This document shows positions 51,296 to 59,102 of a DNA stretch of 64,000 nucleotides, piece after piece. The notes beneath the pieces were generated by a model, which was not told the origin of the DNA, did no database searches, and was given only the letters and a program-made list of their open reading frames with translations. The stretch's first letter is position 1; each line of letters begins with the position of its first letter. Location of the stretch: contig NZ_CP085988.1 in assembly GCF_020736365.1 (NCBI RefSeq), positions 2,858,001-2,922,000 of the forward strand. The letters are read 5' to 3'. The translations under genes and the position numbers were made by a program. The DNA comes from Clostridium sp. M62/1. GTDB lineage: Bacteria > Bacillota > Clostridia > Lachnospirales > Lachnospiraceae.

Positions 51296-53647
51296 ATGGA
51301 AATCAAGACATTGCTAAAATCCAATATCAACTCCCATCGGGGATCCATACTTGGCGTGTTTATTCTGATTCTGCTGGTTTCACTGTCTCTAGGAACCGTA
51401 CTGACAGTATGGAATAATTCCAGCCGCTATGTGGACAGTGAGATGAACCGGTTGGGCTATGGGGATATCACTGCCTGGGTATCAGGGCTTTCGCAGACAG
51501 CTCCTTTAGCGGAGGAAATTTCTACCTTGGACGAAGTGCAATCAGTTGGGGTACAATCCCTTATCTTCTCCGAATATGAAATCGGTGACCAGGAGTCAGA
51601 CAGCGAAGGCCAGCTGATTACCTATGACCCAGCGCACTATCCCTACAAATTCTTTGCTGATGATTTGTCCGGCTACAGGGAGGCCCCTGCAGAAATTGTG
51701 TCAGGAGAAGTCTATGCTTCTGCCTCTGCGGCATCCATGTTTGGGGTGCAGGTTGGGGACTCCATCACCTTTCCCATTGCCCGCAGCGGAGGAGATATGA
51801 GCTTTACTGTGGCGGGATTTTACGAAGACCCCTTTATGGGCAGCTCCATGATCGGAATGAAAGGGTTTCTGATAAACGGGCAGGATCATGAGGAAATCAT
51901 CGGGATGATTGAGGAATCCGGCGCGGACAGCCTGGCTCGTGAAGGGTTTATGCTGCACATTTCTCAAGTTTATGGCAGCGCCTTGACCGCCGCACAGTTC
52001 AATGCTTTATTGAATGAGAATACCAGCCTGACAAGCTATGTGGAGTTTACCCACAGCCGTGAATCTATCTCTGGCTTTATGCTGACTTTGCAGAATGTGT
52101 TCACCAGCCTCTTGCTGGCCTTTGTGGCAATTCTGCTTCTGGCGTCCATGGCGGTGCTCTCCCACAGCATCGGCAGCACCATCGAGCAGGATTATAAGAA
52201 TATGGGAATCCTCAAAACCATGGGGTTTACCAGCGGAAAACTGAGAAAAATTCAGCTTTTGCAGTACTCTATCACCACACTGTACGGTATGGGAGTGGGG
52301 CTGCTTCTTTCTATCCCAGCAGCCGGCCTGATTTGCACAATGACAGTGACTGCCACCGGATTGCTGATTCCATCTGCACTGCCCGCCTCCATTTGCCTGA
52401 CTGCCTTAGCGGCAATTCTTCTCCTGCTGATGGGCTTCGTTTGGTTCCGCACTGGGACGATCCGCCGGATTTCTCCCGTGAACGCCATCCGCGGGACCTG
52501 GAAGAAATCCCAGGAAAGCAAAAGGGCGGCTTTCCCCATCCAAAAGAAAGGGCTTCCGTTCTGGCTTGCCCTGCGGCAGCTTCTCAGCGGCAGGCGCCGG
52601 TACATGGGAGCCTGTCTGGCGGCAGTATTGCTGGTGTTCTTTGCTTCACTCATTGGCCGGGTAAACGCCTGGCTGGGACCAAACGGTGAGGGGTTAATGG
52701 ACGCCTTTAACCCCTCCGATCTGCACATTGCCGCCCAGCCTATGAGGGAAACAGCAACCCGCCAGGTAGAACAGACAATTGAGAGTTACACATCCATTAT
52801 CGATTCCTATGATTTGGCCATGCCCAGCGTTTCCGTAAATGGTGTGGACATGACTGCCAACGTGATTTCAGAGCCAGAACGGTTTCATCTGCTCTCCGGG
52901 CAAACCTGCCGGGAGGCAGATGAAGTAGTGCTGACGGAATTTGTGGCGGCAGATTTAGGCGTCTCTGTTGGAGATAGCATTATCGTGGCAGGGGCGCTCG
53001 GCAGCGGAGAATATGTGGTCAGCGGTATTTATCAGTGCGCCAACGATATGGGAATGAACATCGGTATGAACCGGGAGGGTTATGATCGGATTGGCGAAGA
53101 ATCTCCTTCCATATGGTGTACCCACTATTTTGGGGCCGACCTGTCTCTCAAGCCGGAGATTATGCAGGCTCTTCAGGATACTTACGGAGGAGATGTGTAC
53201 CTCCATGAAAATTCCTGGCCAGGGCTTGCCGGTATTCTTTCCGCCATGCAGGCGCTGATGATTTTCCTGTATGCTATGGTGATTCTCTTTGTGCTGGTGG
53301 TCACACTGCTGACAGCGGGAAATCTGCTGCAGGCCGAGCAAAGGGATCTGAGCATTTACCGTGCCATGGGCTTTTCATCCGGGCAGCTGAGGTGTTCCTT
53401 TGCCCTGCGTTTTGGGATGATCGCCCTGTTGGGCAGCACTTTGGGGACAATTCTCAGCGCTTTCCTCACCGACCCGCTGGTGGCGATGCTTATGCGGATG
53501 GAGGGCATCAGCAATTTTTCCTCCCAGCCGGATATCTTTACCGCAGTGCTTCCGGGGATTGTGGTGATAGTTCTGTTTCTTCTGTTTGCTTATTCAGCAG
53601 CAGGAAAAATTGGGAAAACGTCTCTCGCTTTATTGGCGGAAGAATAA
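51296..53647 (+). CDS. FtsX-family ABC transporter permease
   Basis: 783 residues. One N-terminal membrane helix (GVFILILLVSLSLGTVLTVW), a large extracytoplasmic domain of about 230 residues, three helices (SLLLAFVAILLLASMAVLS onward), a second external domain and three C-terminal helices: the duplicated FtsX layout. Start at 51296 follows AAGGGGG by 6 nt. Works with the upstream ATPase. No membrane fusion protein is encoded, as usual in Gram-positives. Followed by promoter P2. Confidence 0.9.
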   Translation: MEIKTLLKSNINSHRGSILGVFILILLVSLSLGTVLTVWNNSSRYVDSEMNRLGYGDITAWVSGLSQTAPLAEEISTLDEVQSVGVQSLIFSEYEIGDQESDSEGQLITYDPAHYPYKFFADDLSGYREAPAEIVSGEVYASASAASMFGVQVGDSITFPIARSGGDMSFTVAGFYEDPFMGSSMIGMKGFLINGQDHEEIIGMIEESGADSLAREGFMLHISQVYGSALTAAQFNALLNENTSLTSYVEFTHSRESISGFMLTLQNVFTSLLLAFVAILLLASMAVLSHSIGSTIEQDYKNMGILKTMGFTSGKLRKIQLLQYSITTLYGMGVGLLLSIPAAGLICTMTVTATGLLIPSALPASICLTALAAILLLLMGFVWFRTGTIRRISPVNAIRGTWKKSQESKRAAFPIQKKGLPFWLALRQLLSGRRRYMGACLAAVLLVFFASLIGRVNAWLGPNGEGLMDAFNPSDLHIAAQPMRETATRQVEQTIESYTSIIDSYDLAMPSVSVNGVDMTANVISEPERFHLLSGQTCREADEVVLTEFVAADLGVSVGDSIIVAGALGSGEYVVSGIYQCANDMGMNIGMNREGYDRIGEESPSIWCTHYFGADLSLKPEIMQALQDTYGGDVYLHENSWPGLAGILSAMQALMIFLYAMVILFVLVVTLLTAGNLLQAEQRDLSIYRAMGFSSGQLRCSFALRFGMIALLGSTLGTILSAFLTDPLVAMLMRMEGISNFSSQPDIFTAVLPGIVVIVLFLLFAYSAAGKIGKTSLALLAEE

Positions 53648-53665
53648 AGCAATTCCATTTGATTT

Positions 53666-53723
53666 AATTATGGAAAACGATAAAGTATAAGTATTTGATA
53701 TTTAATCTTGCGGCTACTAAACT
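53666..53723 (+). promoter_or_regulatory. Promoter P2 with the shared 36-bp LysR block
   Basis: TTGATA (53695-53700), 17-bp spacer, TAAACT (53718-53723). The 36 bp 53666-53701 repeat the P1 block of 47916-47951 with about six substitutions and no gaps, same distance to the -35 and -10. Drives the first cyclophilin-like lipoprotein and following genes. Confidence 0.75.
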
Positions 53724-53768
53724 ATAGATGGAAAGAAAAAATACAGCAAAAGAAGGAGCTGAAATACT

Positions 53769-54350
53769 ATGAAAAATCCGTTTGCAGCCTTGATAGGCGT
53801 GTTTCTGACACTCAGTATTGCAATGGCAGGATGCAGCAGTTCATCCGGCTCAGCCGAATCCAGTTCTTCTGAGGAAAACAATCGTGTTTCTTCCTCTCAG
53901 ACGGCCAGCCGTTCCAGTGAAGAGGAGGACAATATTCCGGTTTCAAATACCACGGAGTTAACAGTTCGATTTGGCGATGATGGCGAACCATTCGTCATGC
54001 ACCTGGAGAAAAATTCTACTGCAGAGGCCATCGCTGGCTATGTTGGCACTTCAGATTGGCGGCTGCCGGTTTACAGCTATGATGAATCCGATGTGATGGA
54101 ATATTACGATATCCCCAGCCGGTATGAGATTCCTGACAACAGCGAAACCGCAACAAAAGCCCATGCAGGCGATGTATTCTACTCGGACCCTAATCGCATT
54201 GTGCTCTACTATCATGATGCAGAGATCAACGAGCAGTACACCAGGATTGGTACATTTGATGCCACAGAGGAATTTGTGGACGCCGTAGAAAATAATCCTG
54301 TTTTGGAAGGCTGGGGCAACCAGATTGTGGTTATCAGTGATGGAGAATAA
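53769..54350 (+). CDS. Lipoprotein with cyclophilin-like fold domain (first copy)
   Basis: 193 residues. Signal peptide with lipobox AMAGC (Cys22), Ser/Glu-rich linker to about residue 55, then a cyclophilin-like beta-barrel domain: LTVRFGDDGEPFVMHLEKNS, YYDIPSRYEIPD, HAGDVFYSDPNRIVLYYHD. Prolyl isomerase activity is not expected for this subfamily, and its role is unknown. AAGGAG precedes ATG. A second lipoprotein with the same architecture lies at 55780. Confidence 0.82.
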   Translation: MKNPFAALIGVFLTLSIAMAGCSSSSGSAESSSSEENNRVSSSQTASRSSEEEDNIPVSNTTELTVRFGDDGEPFVMHLEKNSTAEAIAGYVGTSDWRLPVYSYDESDVMEYYDIPSRYEIPDNSETATKAHAGDVFYSDPNRIVLYYHDAEINEQYTRIGTFDATEEFVDAVENNPVLEGWGNQIVVISDGE

Positions 54351-54352
54351 AA

Positions 54353-54610
54353 ATGTGCAAAAATAATACAGCAAAGCGGGAGACAAACGGAAATCTTTAT
54401 GCTTATACCGTTTTACAGAATCTGAAGGATGCCGGATGTACAGATGAAATGGTAGAGAAGTTTATGGCTCTCCAGGACAGCGAGGATGAGGAACAGCAAA
54501 TCCGGCTCCTTTCCGGTCACAGGAAACATTTATTGGAAAAGCTGCATAAGGATGAAAAGCGAATCGACTGTCTTGACTATCTCATCTATCAAATGCAGAA
54601 CAAGAAATAA
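54353..54610 (+). CDS. Small hydrophilic helical protein
   Basis: 85 residues, charged and helical, with no membrane segment: NGNLYAYTVLQNLKDAGCTD, DSEDEEQQIRLLSGHRKHLLEKL, then DCLDYLIYQMQNKK. The heptad-like second half could pair as a coiled coil. I recall similar small proteins near regulators in Firmicutes but cannot name a family. GGAGAATAAAA precedes the ATG; the gene begins 2 bp after the lipoprotein stop, so the two are coupled. Confidence 0.7.
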   Translation: MCKNNTAKRETNGNLYAYTVLQNLKDAGCTDEMVEKFMALQDSEDEEQQIRLLSGHRKHLLEKLHKDEKRIDCLDYLIYQMQNKK

Positions 54611-54639
54611 AAATTTAATTGTAAACAGGAGGTTTCCAT

Positions 54640-55506
54640 ATGAGAACGATTCAGAATCAGACCTTTGATGCAGAGCGTGCCCTTTATGGCAGCAGCGACA
54701 TTTTGGTAAAGGACTGCTCTTTTGACGGCCCAGCTGATGGAGAGAGCGCTTTTAAAGAATGTAAAGATGTGCAGGTGGAACACAGCTTTTTTAACCTGCG
54801 ATACCCTTTCTGGCATGACCACGGCCTTTCCATCCGTGATTCGGAGATGACTGAGCTTTGCCGGGCTGCCCTGTGGTATTCTGACCACATTGCCATCGAA
54901 AATACCAGACTTCACGGCATCAAGGCCCTGCGGGAATGCGCCGATGTAAAGATCGCAGGCTGCGACATCGTTTCTCCAGAGTTCGGCTGGTCTGTCCGGG
55001 GTATCGAGATGGAAGATTGTGATGCCGAGAGCGAATATTTCATGATGCGTTCTGCCAACCTGCACTTTACGAATGTACGCATGAAAGGGAAATATTCTTT
55101 CCAGTACATTGAAAATTCTGTTTTTGAAAACTGCATCTTCGATACCAAGGATGCTTTCTGGCATGCGAGAAATATCACCGTCCGCAACAGTGTTGTGAAA
55201 GGCGAATACTTGGCTTGGTACTGCGAGAATGTTACTTTTGAAAACTGTAAAATCATCGGTACACAGCCCCTGTGCTACTGCAGGGGATTGAAGCTTGTGG
55301 GCTGTGAGATGATCGACTGCGATCTGGCCTTTGAGCGCAGCGAGGTAGAAGCTACGGTTACAACGCCGGTTATCAGCATCAAAAATCCTTTGTCCGGATA
55401 TATTGCTGTTCCGGCTGTAGGTGAAATTATCCGGGATATTGAAGAAGCCAAGGGAACCGTGCAGGTGCAGAAACAAGAGGCTAAAAGCGTCTGCGCTTGT
55501 GCATGA
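54640..55506 (+). CDS. DUF3737-family right-handed beta-helix protein
   Basis: 288 residues without signal peptide. Repeating short strands such as VLVKDCSFDGP, VEHSFFNLRYPFWHD, VFENCIFDTKDAFWHA and VTFENCKIIGTQPLCY give parallel beta-helix turns, matching DUF3737. Function unknown. AGGAGG precedes ATG. Third gene after P2. The C-terminal tail (EAKGTVQVQKQEAKSVCACA) ends in a Cys pair outside the helix. Confidence 0.85.
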   Translation: MRTIQNQTFDAERALYGSSDILVKDCSFDGPADGESAFKECKDVQVEHSFFNLRYPFWHDHGLSIRDSEMTELCRAALWYSDHIAIENTRLHGIKALRECADVKIAGCDIVSPEFGWSVRGIEMEDCDAESEYFMMRSANLHFTNVRMKGKYSFQYIENSVFENCIFDTKDAFWHARNITVRNSVVKGEYLAWYCENVTFENCKIIGTQPLCYCRGLKLVGCEMIDCDLAFERSEVEATVTTPVISIKNPLSGYIAVPAVGEIIRDIEEAKGTVQVQKQEAKSVCACA

Positions 55507-55565
55507 GAGCGTAAAAGGGAGGCCTCGCAGTCTCCCTTGGGTTCTCGAAAGCGGACGGATAGAGC

Positions 55566-55748
55566 GACGGTATCTGCCTGGCAGCCGGGGTGTTTCTGGG
55601 AACCTGCTTTTGGTGGGGAACCCTTGCTGTCCTAACTCTTTTTATCAAAAGAAGGGCAGCCAAATTTCAGCTTCATACTGTGAACCGCATTTTTGGCGGA
55701 ATCCTTTGTGCCTTTGGAATCATCGTTTTTGTCAGGCTGTTTCTATAA
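55566..55748 (+). pseudogene. C-terminal fragment of a LysE-family exporter
   Basis: A 60-codon open stretch with no start reads GVFLGTCFWWGTLAVLTLF, then KRRAAKFQLHTVNRIFGGILCAFGIIVFVRLFL and stop: the last two membrane helices and RxxNRxxG-like turn of LysE translocators. An in-frame TAG lies just upstream (55560 region), and no N-terminal part is found. It lies between the DUF3737 and second lipoprotein genes, so a gene was lost from the locus by deletion. Confidence 0.65.
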
Positions 55749-55779
55749 ATCATTCTATTAAGAAAGTGGTGATAAAACT

Positions 55780-56403
55780 ATGAAAAAAGCAATACCCCTG
55801 ACACTGGCTGTTCTTATGTCTTTGTCGGTGCTGCTTACAGGCTGCGGCAGCAGTGAGCAGGCAGAGAGCACTTCAGAAAGCAGTTCTGCTGCCCAAATGG
55901 AAGATACCTCTTCTTCTGAAGCGGAATCATCTTCAGAGCCGGAAGCACCAGAATCGAATATCGTGCCGGAAGAACCAGAGGAATCAGATTCCAGCACAGT
56001 GCCGGAATCAGGGGACGTGGAAAATGGGCAGGTTGAGGAGGAAAACAGCGAAATGCAGATGAATGTACAGGTCGGCGGCAGCACTTTTACTGCCACTTTG
56101 GAAGAAAATGCAGCGGCGGATGCGCTGGTGGATATGATGGAACAAGGCCCCGTCACCATTCAGATGAGCGACTATTCCGGTTTTGAAAAAGTCGGGCCTC
56201 TGGGAACGAGCCTTCCTGCCAGCAGCCAGCAAACCACCACCCAGGCCGGGGATATTGTGCTGTATCAGGGCAATCAAATCGTTATGTTCTACGGCTCTAA
56301 TTCCTGGAGCTATACCCGGTTGGGCCATATCAATGATCTTACTGGCTGGAAAGAGGCTTTGGGAAACGGCTATGTGACCGTCACCTTATCTTTGGAGGAT
56401 TAA
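55780..56403 (+). CDS. Lipoprotein with cyclophilin-like fold domain (second copy)
   Basis: 207 residues. Lipobox VLLTGC (Cys22), a long Ser/Glu/Pro-rich linker to about residue 85, then a cyclophilin-like domain MNVQVGGSTFTATLEENAAA, AGDIVLYQGNQIVMFYGSNSW, YTRLGHINDL. Same architecture as the protein at 53769, with shared QYTRIGTF/YTRLGHI and AGDV/AGDI motifs, so the two are probably paralogues. GTGGTGATAAAACT precedes ATG. Last gene of the locus; terminator at 56509. Confidence 0.82.
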   Translation: MKKAIPLTLAVLMSLSVLLTGCGSSEQAESTSESSSAAQMEDTSSSEAESSSEPEAPESNIVPEEPEESDSSTVPESGDVENGQVEEENSEMQMNVQVGGSTFTATLEENAAADALVDMMEQGPVTIQMSDYSGFEKVGPLGTSLPASSQQTTTQAGDIVLYQGNQIVMFYGSNSWSYTRLGHINDLTGWKEALGNGYVTVTLSLED

Positions 56404-56508
56404 GCGATGAAAATAAAAGCAACACCGGCTGCTTCTAAATTTACTATATCAGGGAGCAGGTGCTTTACCGGATCCCTTTGAGGATTGGAGGGGGGTCCTT
56501 AAATGAAT

Positions 56509-56560
56509 CGGAACCGGTGCGATCTGACACGCCGGTTCCGACTAAAATTCTTTTTAATTC
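56509..56560 (+). terminator. Terminator at the end of the accessory locus
   Basis: Stem CGGAACCGG (56509-56517) / CCGGTTCCG (56532-56540) followed by ACTAAAATTCTTTTTAATT. Between 56404 and 56508 lies a 24-codon frame (MKIKATPAASK...) without recognisable content. Confidence 0.72.
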
Positions 56561-56686
56561 CTATAGGACGCTGCCTGAATCCCGTCCTTCTTTTTCTGAT
56601 GTCTTTTTACTATACCTTCTGTCTTATTCCCTGACGCTTCCCGGTTTACCCGTATGAGCCGCCTCCCGTTCTGCGCCCTTTGGCCC

Positions 56687-56998
56687 CTACTCTGTTTTCT
56701 TCGGCGCCGCATCGCCTGTCAGACGCTCAAATACCATGTCGTACCCATCGTTTCCATAATTTAAGGAACGGTTTACCCGGCTTATCGTAGCTGTGGATGC
56801 CCCCGTCTTTTCCGCAATCTCCAGGTATGTTCTCTTTTCCCTGAGCATCTTGGCCACCTCATATCTCTGGGAGAACGAGAGAATCTCATTTACTGTACAC
56901 ACATCCTCGAAAAAGCTGTAGCACTCCTCCGTATTTTTCAGTGTCAGAATGGCCTGAAAGAGATGATCAACAGCCTCTGTCTTTATCTTCTTATTCAT
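56687..56998 (-). CDS. yerC: YerC/TrpR-family DNA-binding protein
   Basis: 103 residues, all helical, with the TrpR-like helix-turn-helix SFSQRYEVAKMLREKRTYLEIAEKTGASTATISRVNRSL (residues about 40-78; split reading). YerC/YecD proteins are small TrpR-superfamily proteins common in Firmicutes, with unclear target. AAGGAGTTG precedes ATG. Its promoter has a palindrome on the -10 box, consistent with self-control. Confidence 0.9.
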   Translation of the reverse strand: MNKKIKTEAVDHLFQAILTLKNTEECYSFFEDVCTVNEILSFSQRYEVAKMLREKRTYLEIAEKTGASTATISRVNRSLNYGNDGYDMVFERLTGDAAPKKTE

Positions 56999-57041
56999 GT
57001 ATACAACTCCTTCTCAAATCTATAGTCCGTTATGGTTAATT

Positions 57042-57074
57042 TTAGCATACTAAAGTTGTAAAGTCCATAGTCAA
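57042..57074 (-). promoter_or_regulatory. yerC promoter with palindrome on the -10
   Basis: Minus-strand TTGACT (57069-57074), 18-bp spacer, TATGCT (57045-57050). TTTAGTATGCTAAA (57042-57055) is a near-perfect palindrome centred on the -10 box. Confidence 0.6.
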
Positions 57075-57218
57075 AAGATAAAGAATCTATAAATTTAAGC
57101 CCATCCTTAAGCCACCGCAGAGTCTGACGCCTCCGTGGCTTTCCTTTACATCTCTCTTCACCTTTTTTCCTGTCCCTCTATACTATATTACTATCAAATC
57201 ACAACCGGGAGGATCTAC

Positions 57219-58214
57219 ATGAAACGATCTGCTTTTGCAGCGGCGGCAGCCCTTCTTCTGGCCTCTGCCACGCTTTTTGGCTGTTCCGAAAAGACGGACG
57301 GCCTTACGCCTGTCACCTTAAATGAAGTTGCCCATTCTATCTTCTATGCCCCCCAGTACGCAGCCATTGAGCTGGGGTATTTTGAGGAGGAGGGAATTAA
57401 CCTGACCCTTGTGAACGGAGGCGGGGCCGACAAGGTCATGACTTCGCTGATTTCCGGGGACGCCGACATCGGCTTTATGGGCTCCGAGTCCAGCATTTAC
57501 GTCTACCAGCAGGGTTCTGAGGACTACGCCGTAAACTTTGCCCAGCTTACACAGAGGGCGGGAAACTTTCTGGTGGCCCGCACGCCGGACGACAGCTTTA
57601 CATGGGATAAGCTGAAAGGAAAGACCGTACTCGGAGGCAGGGCAGGCGGCATGCCGGAAATGATCTTCGAGTTCATCCTGAGGAAAAACGGGATTGATCC
57701 AAAAACGGATCTGACCATCGACCAGAGCATCGACTTCGGCCTGACAGCCGCCGCATTTACGGGAAATGATGCGGACTACACCGTGGAGTTTGAACCTCAC
57801 GCCACCTCCCTGGAGCTGGAGGGCGAGGGCTATGTGGTAGCTTCCCTGGGAGTGGACTCCGGCTATGTTCCCTACACGGCTTACAGCGCAAAGAGAAGCT
57901 ATATTTCAGAAAACCCTGAAATCATTCAGTCCTTCACCAATGCCATCCAGAAAGGTCTGGAGTATGTCAATTCCCATTCCTCCAAGGAGATCGCAAAGGT
58001 CATAAAGCCCCAGTTTCCGGAAACCGATGAGGCTGTCATCGCTGCGATTGTAGAGCGCTACAAATCCCAGGATACCTGGAAGGGCGACACCATATTCGAG
58101 GAAGAAAGCTTCGATCTGCTGCAGAATATTCTCGAAGAATCCGGAGAGCTCAAGGCCCGTGTTCCCTACTATGACCTGGTAACCACGCAGTTTTCTGAGG
58201 AAGCGCTGAAATAG
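57219..58214 (+). CDS. ABC transporter substrate-binding lipoprotein (NMT1/SsuA-like)
   Basis: 331 residues. Lipobox TLFGC (Cys22), then a type 2 periplasmic-binding fold of the NMT1/THI5/SsuA group: FYAPQYAAIELGYFEEEGIN, SLISGDADIGFMGSE, GKTVLGGRAGGMPEM. Related proteins bind sulfonates, nitrate, thiamine pyrimidine precursors or formylaminopyrimidine. No permease or ATPase gene is adjacent, so it is an orphan that must borrow a transporter. Start at 57219 has GGGAGGATCT; the ORF is open to 57135. Confidence 0.85.
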   Translation: MKRSAFAAAAALLLASATLFGCSEKTDGLTPVTLNEVAHSIFYAPQYAAIELGYFEEEGINLTLVNGGGADKVMTSLISGDADIGFMGSESSIYVYQQGSEDYAVNFAQLTQRAGNFLVARTPDDSFTWDKLKGKTVLGGRAGGMPEMIFEFILRKNGIDPKTDLTIDQSIDFGLTAAAFTGNDADYTVEFEPHATSLELEGEGYVVASLGVDSGYVPYTAYSAKRSYISENPEIIQSFTNAIQKGLEYVNSHSSKEIAKVIKPQFPETDEAVIAAIVERYKSQDTWKGDTIFEEESFDLLQNILEESGELKARVPYYDLVTTQFSEEALK

Positions 58215-58338
58215 CAGCAGCTTTCCCTGGCCATACCTTCGCTCCTGTGCTAAACTATTCCTAAGCCCGGCATCACAGCACCATGGAGATGTCCGGCATT
58301 CTTACATCTTTGACATTTTCGACAGAGAGGAGAACGGC

Positions 58339-58974
58339 ATGGGATTAAAACCGATCTGCTATGATTCCTGGGAGCGCAGGGAATACCTTGAATTTTTCAG
58401 AAAAACATCGATCTATATGACGGTGCGCATCGATATTACGGCTCTCTATGAGGCTGTAAAGCACCGGGGGCTGCGTCTGTACCCGGCTTTAGTCTACTGT
58501 GCAGCCAAAACAGTCAACAGCCATCCGGAATTCCGGTACGGAAGAGACAGTCAGGGGAACATCGGCATCTGGGACAGAATCGACCCGTACTATACAGTTC
58601 CCCGCAAAGGCGCCCCCGGACATTTCTCCATGAAACTCACAGAATTCTGCCCTGATTTTTCCCAGTTCTACCATGCCTTTGAGAAGGACTATGCCCTGGC
58701 GGAAAACTGCGGCAGGCTCCTGTGCGACAGCACAATCCCCGAAAATATCTGCGGCATCTCGATTGTTCCGGATCTATCTTTTGAGGGGTTCAGCTTCAGC
58801 GGTGACACGAAGGAGGATTTTATCCCCTTTGCCATGTTTGGCCAGCTGACCTCTGACGGCGGACGCATTACCCTTCCGGTGGGAGGAGAATTCTCCCATG
58901 CGGTCAATGACGGGTTCCACGTAAGCCTCTTTTTCAGAGAACTGGAGCAGAATGCCAGAGAGCTTTTCAGATGA
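58339..58974 (+). CDS. Chloramphenicol acetyltransferase-family (CatA-type) protein
   Basis: 211 residues. Acetyl-CoA-dependent O-acetyltransferase fold of the CAT family: LYPALVYCAAKTVNSHPEFR, IDPYYTV and the catalytic segment EFSHAVNDGFHVSLFF with His187 and Asp191 in the HxxxDG motif. The first His of the classical HHAVCDGFH is Ser here, but the catalytic His is kept. Such CatA-like proteins are common in Clostridia and do not always confer chloramphenicol resistance. GAGAGGAGAACGGC precedes ATG. Monocistronic, followed by its own terminator. Confidence 0.9.
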   Translation: MGLKPICYDSWERREYLEFFRKTSIYMTVRIDITALYEAVKHRGLRLYPALVYCAAKTVNSHPEFRYGRDSQGNIGIWDRIDPYYTVPRKGAPGHFSMKLTEFCPDFSQFYHAFEKDYALAENCGRLLCDSTIPENICGISIVPDLSFEGFSFSGDTKEDFIPFAMFGQLTSDGGRITLPVGGEFSHAVNDGFHVSLFFRELEQNARELFR

Positions 58975-58976
58975 CA

Positions 58977-59008
58977 GGAGAGAGAGTCTCTCCTCCGCCT
59001 CTTTTTTA
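58977..59008 (+). terminator. Terminator after the CAT-family gene
   Basis: Stem GGAGAGA-GAG-TCTCTCC immediately after the stop codon, followed by TCCGCCTCTTTTTT. Confidence 0.65.
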
Positions 59009-59025
59009 ACTGCCCCTCTGCACAA

Positions 59026-59075
59026 AAAGGGAGAAGACTGACTGTCCCTTCCATCGGAACAATCAGTCTTCTCCC
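59026..59075 (-). terminator. Terminator of the DUF1445 gene
   Basis: Perfect 13-bp stem GGGAGAAGACTGA (59029-59041) / TCAGTCTTCTCCC (59063-59075); on the minus strand the tail is TTTTTG. Confidence 0.85.
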
Positions 59076-59102
59076 TCTCTCTTTCCCTATTTCTCCCTAT
59101 TT

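Noticed and set aside
58339-58974. Acquired chloramphenicol resistance gene
   Set aside because: No mobile element flanks it, the HH pair is SH, and CatA-like proteins are frequent in clostridial chromosomes; resistance cannot be claimed.
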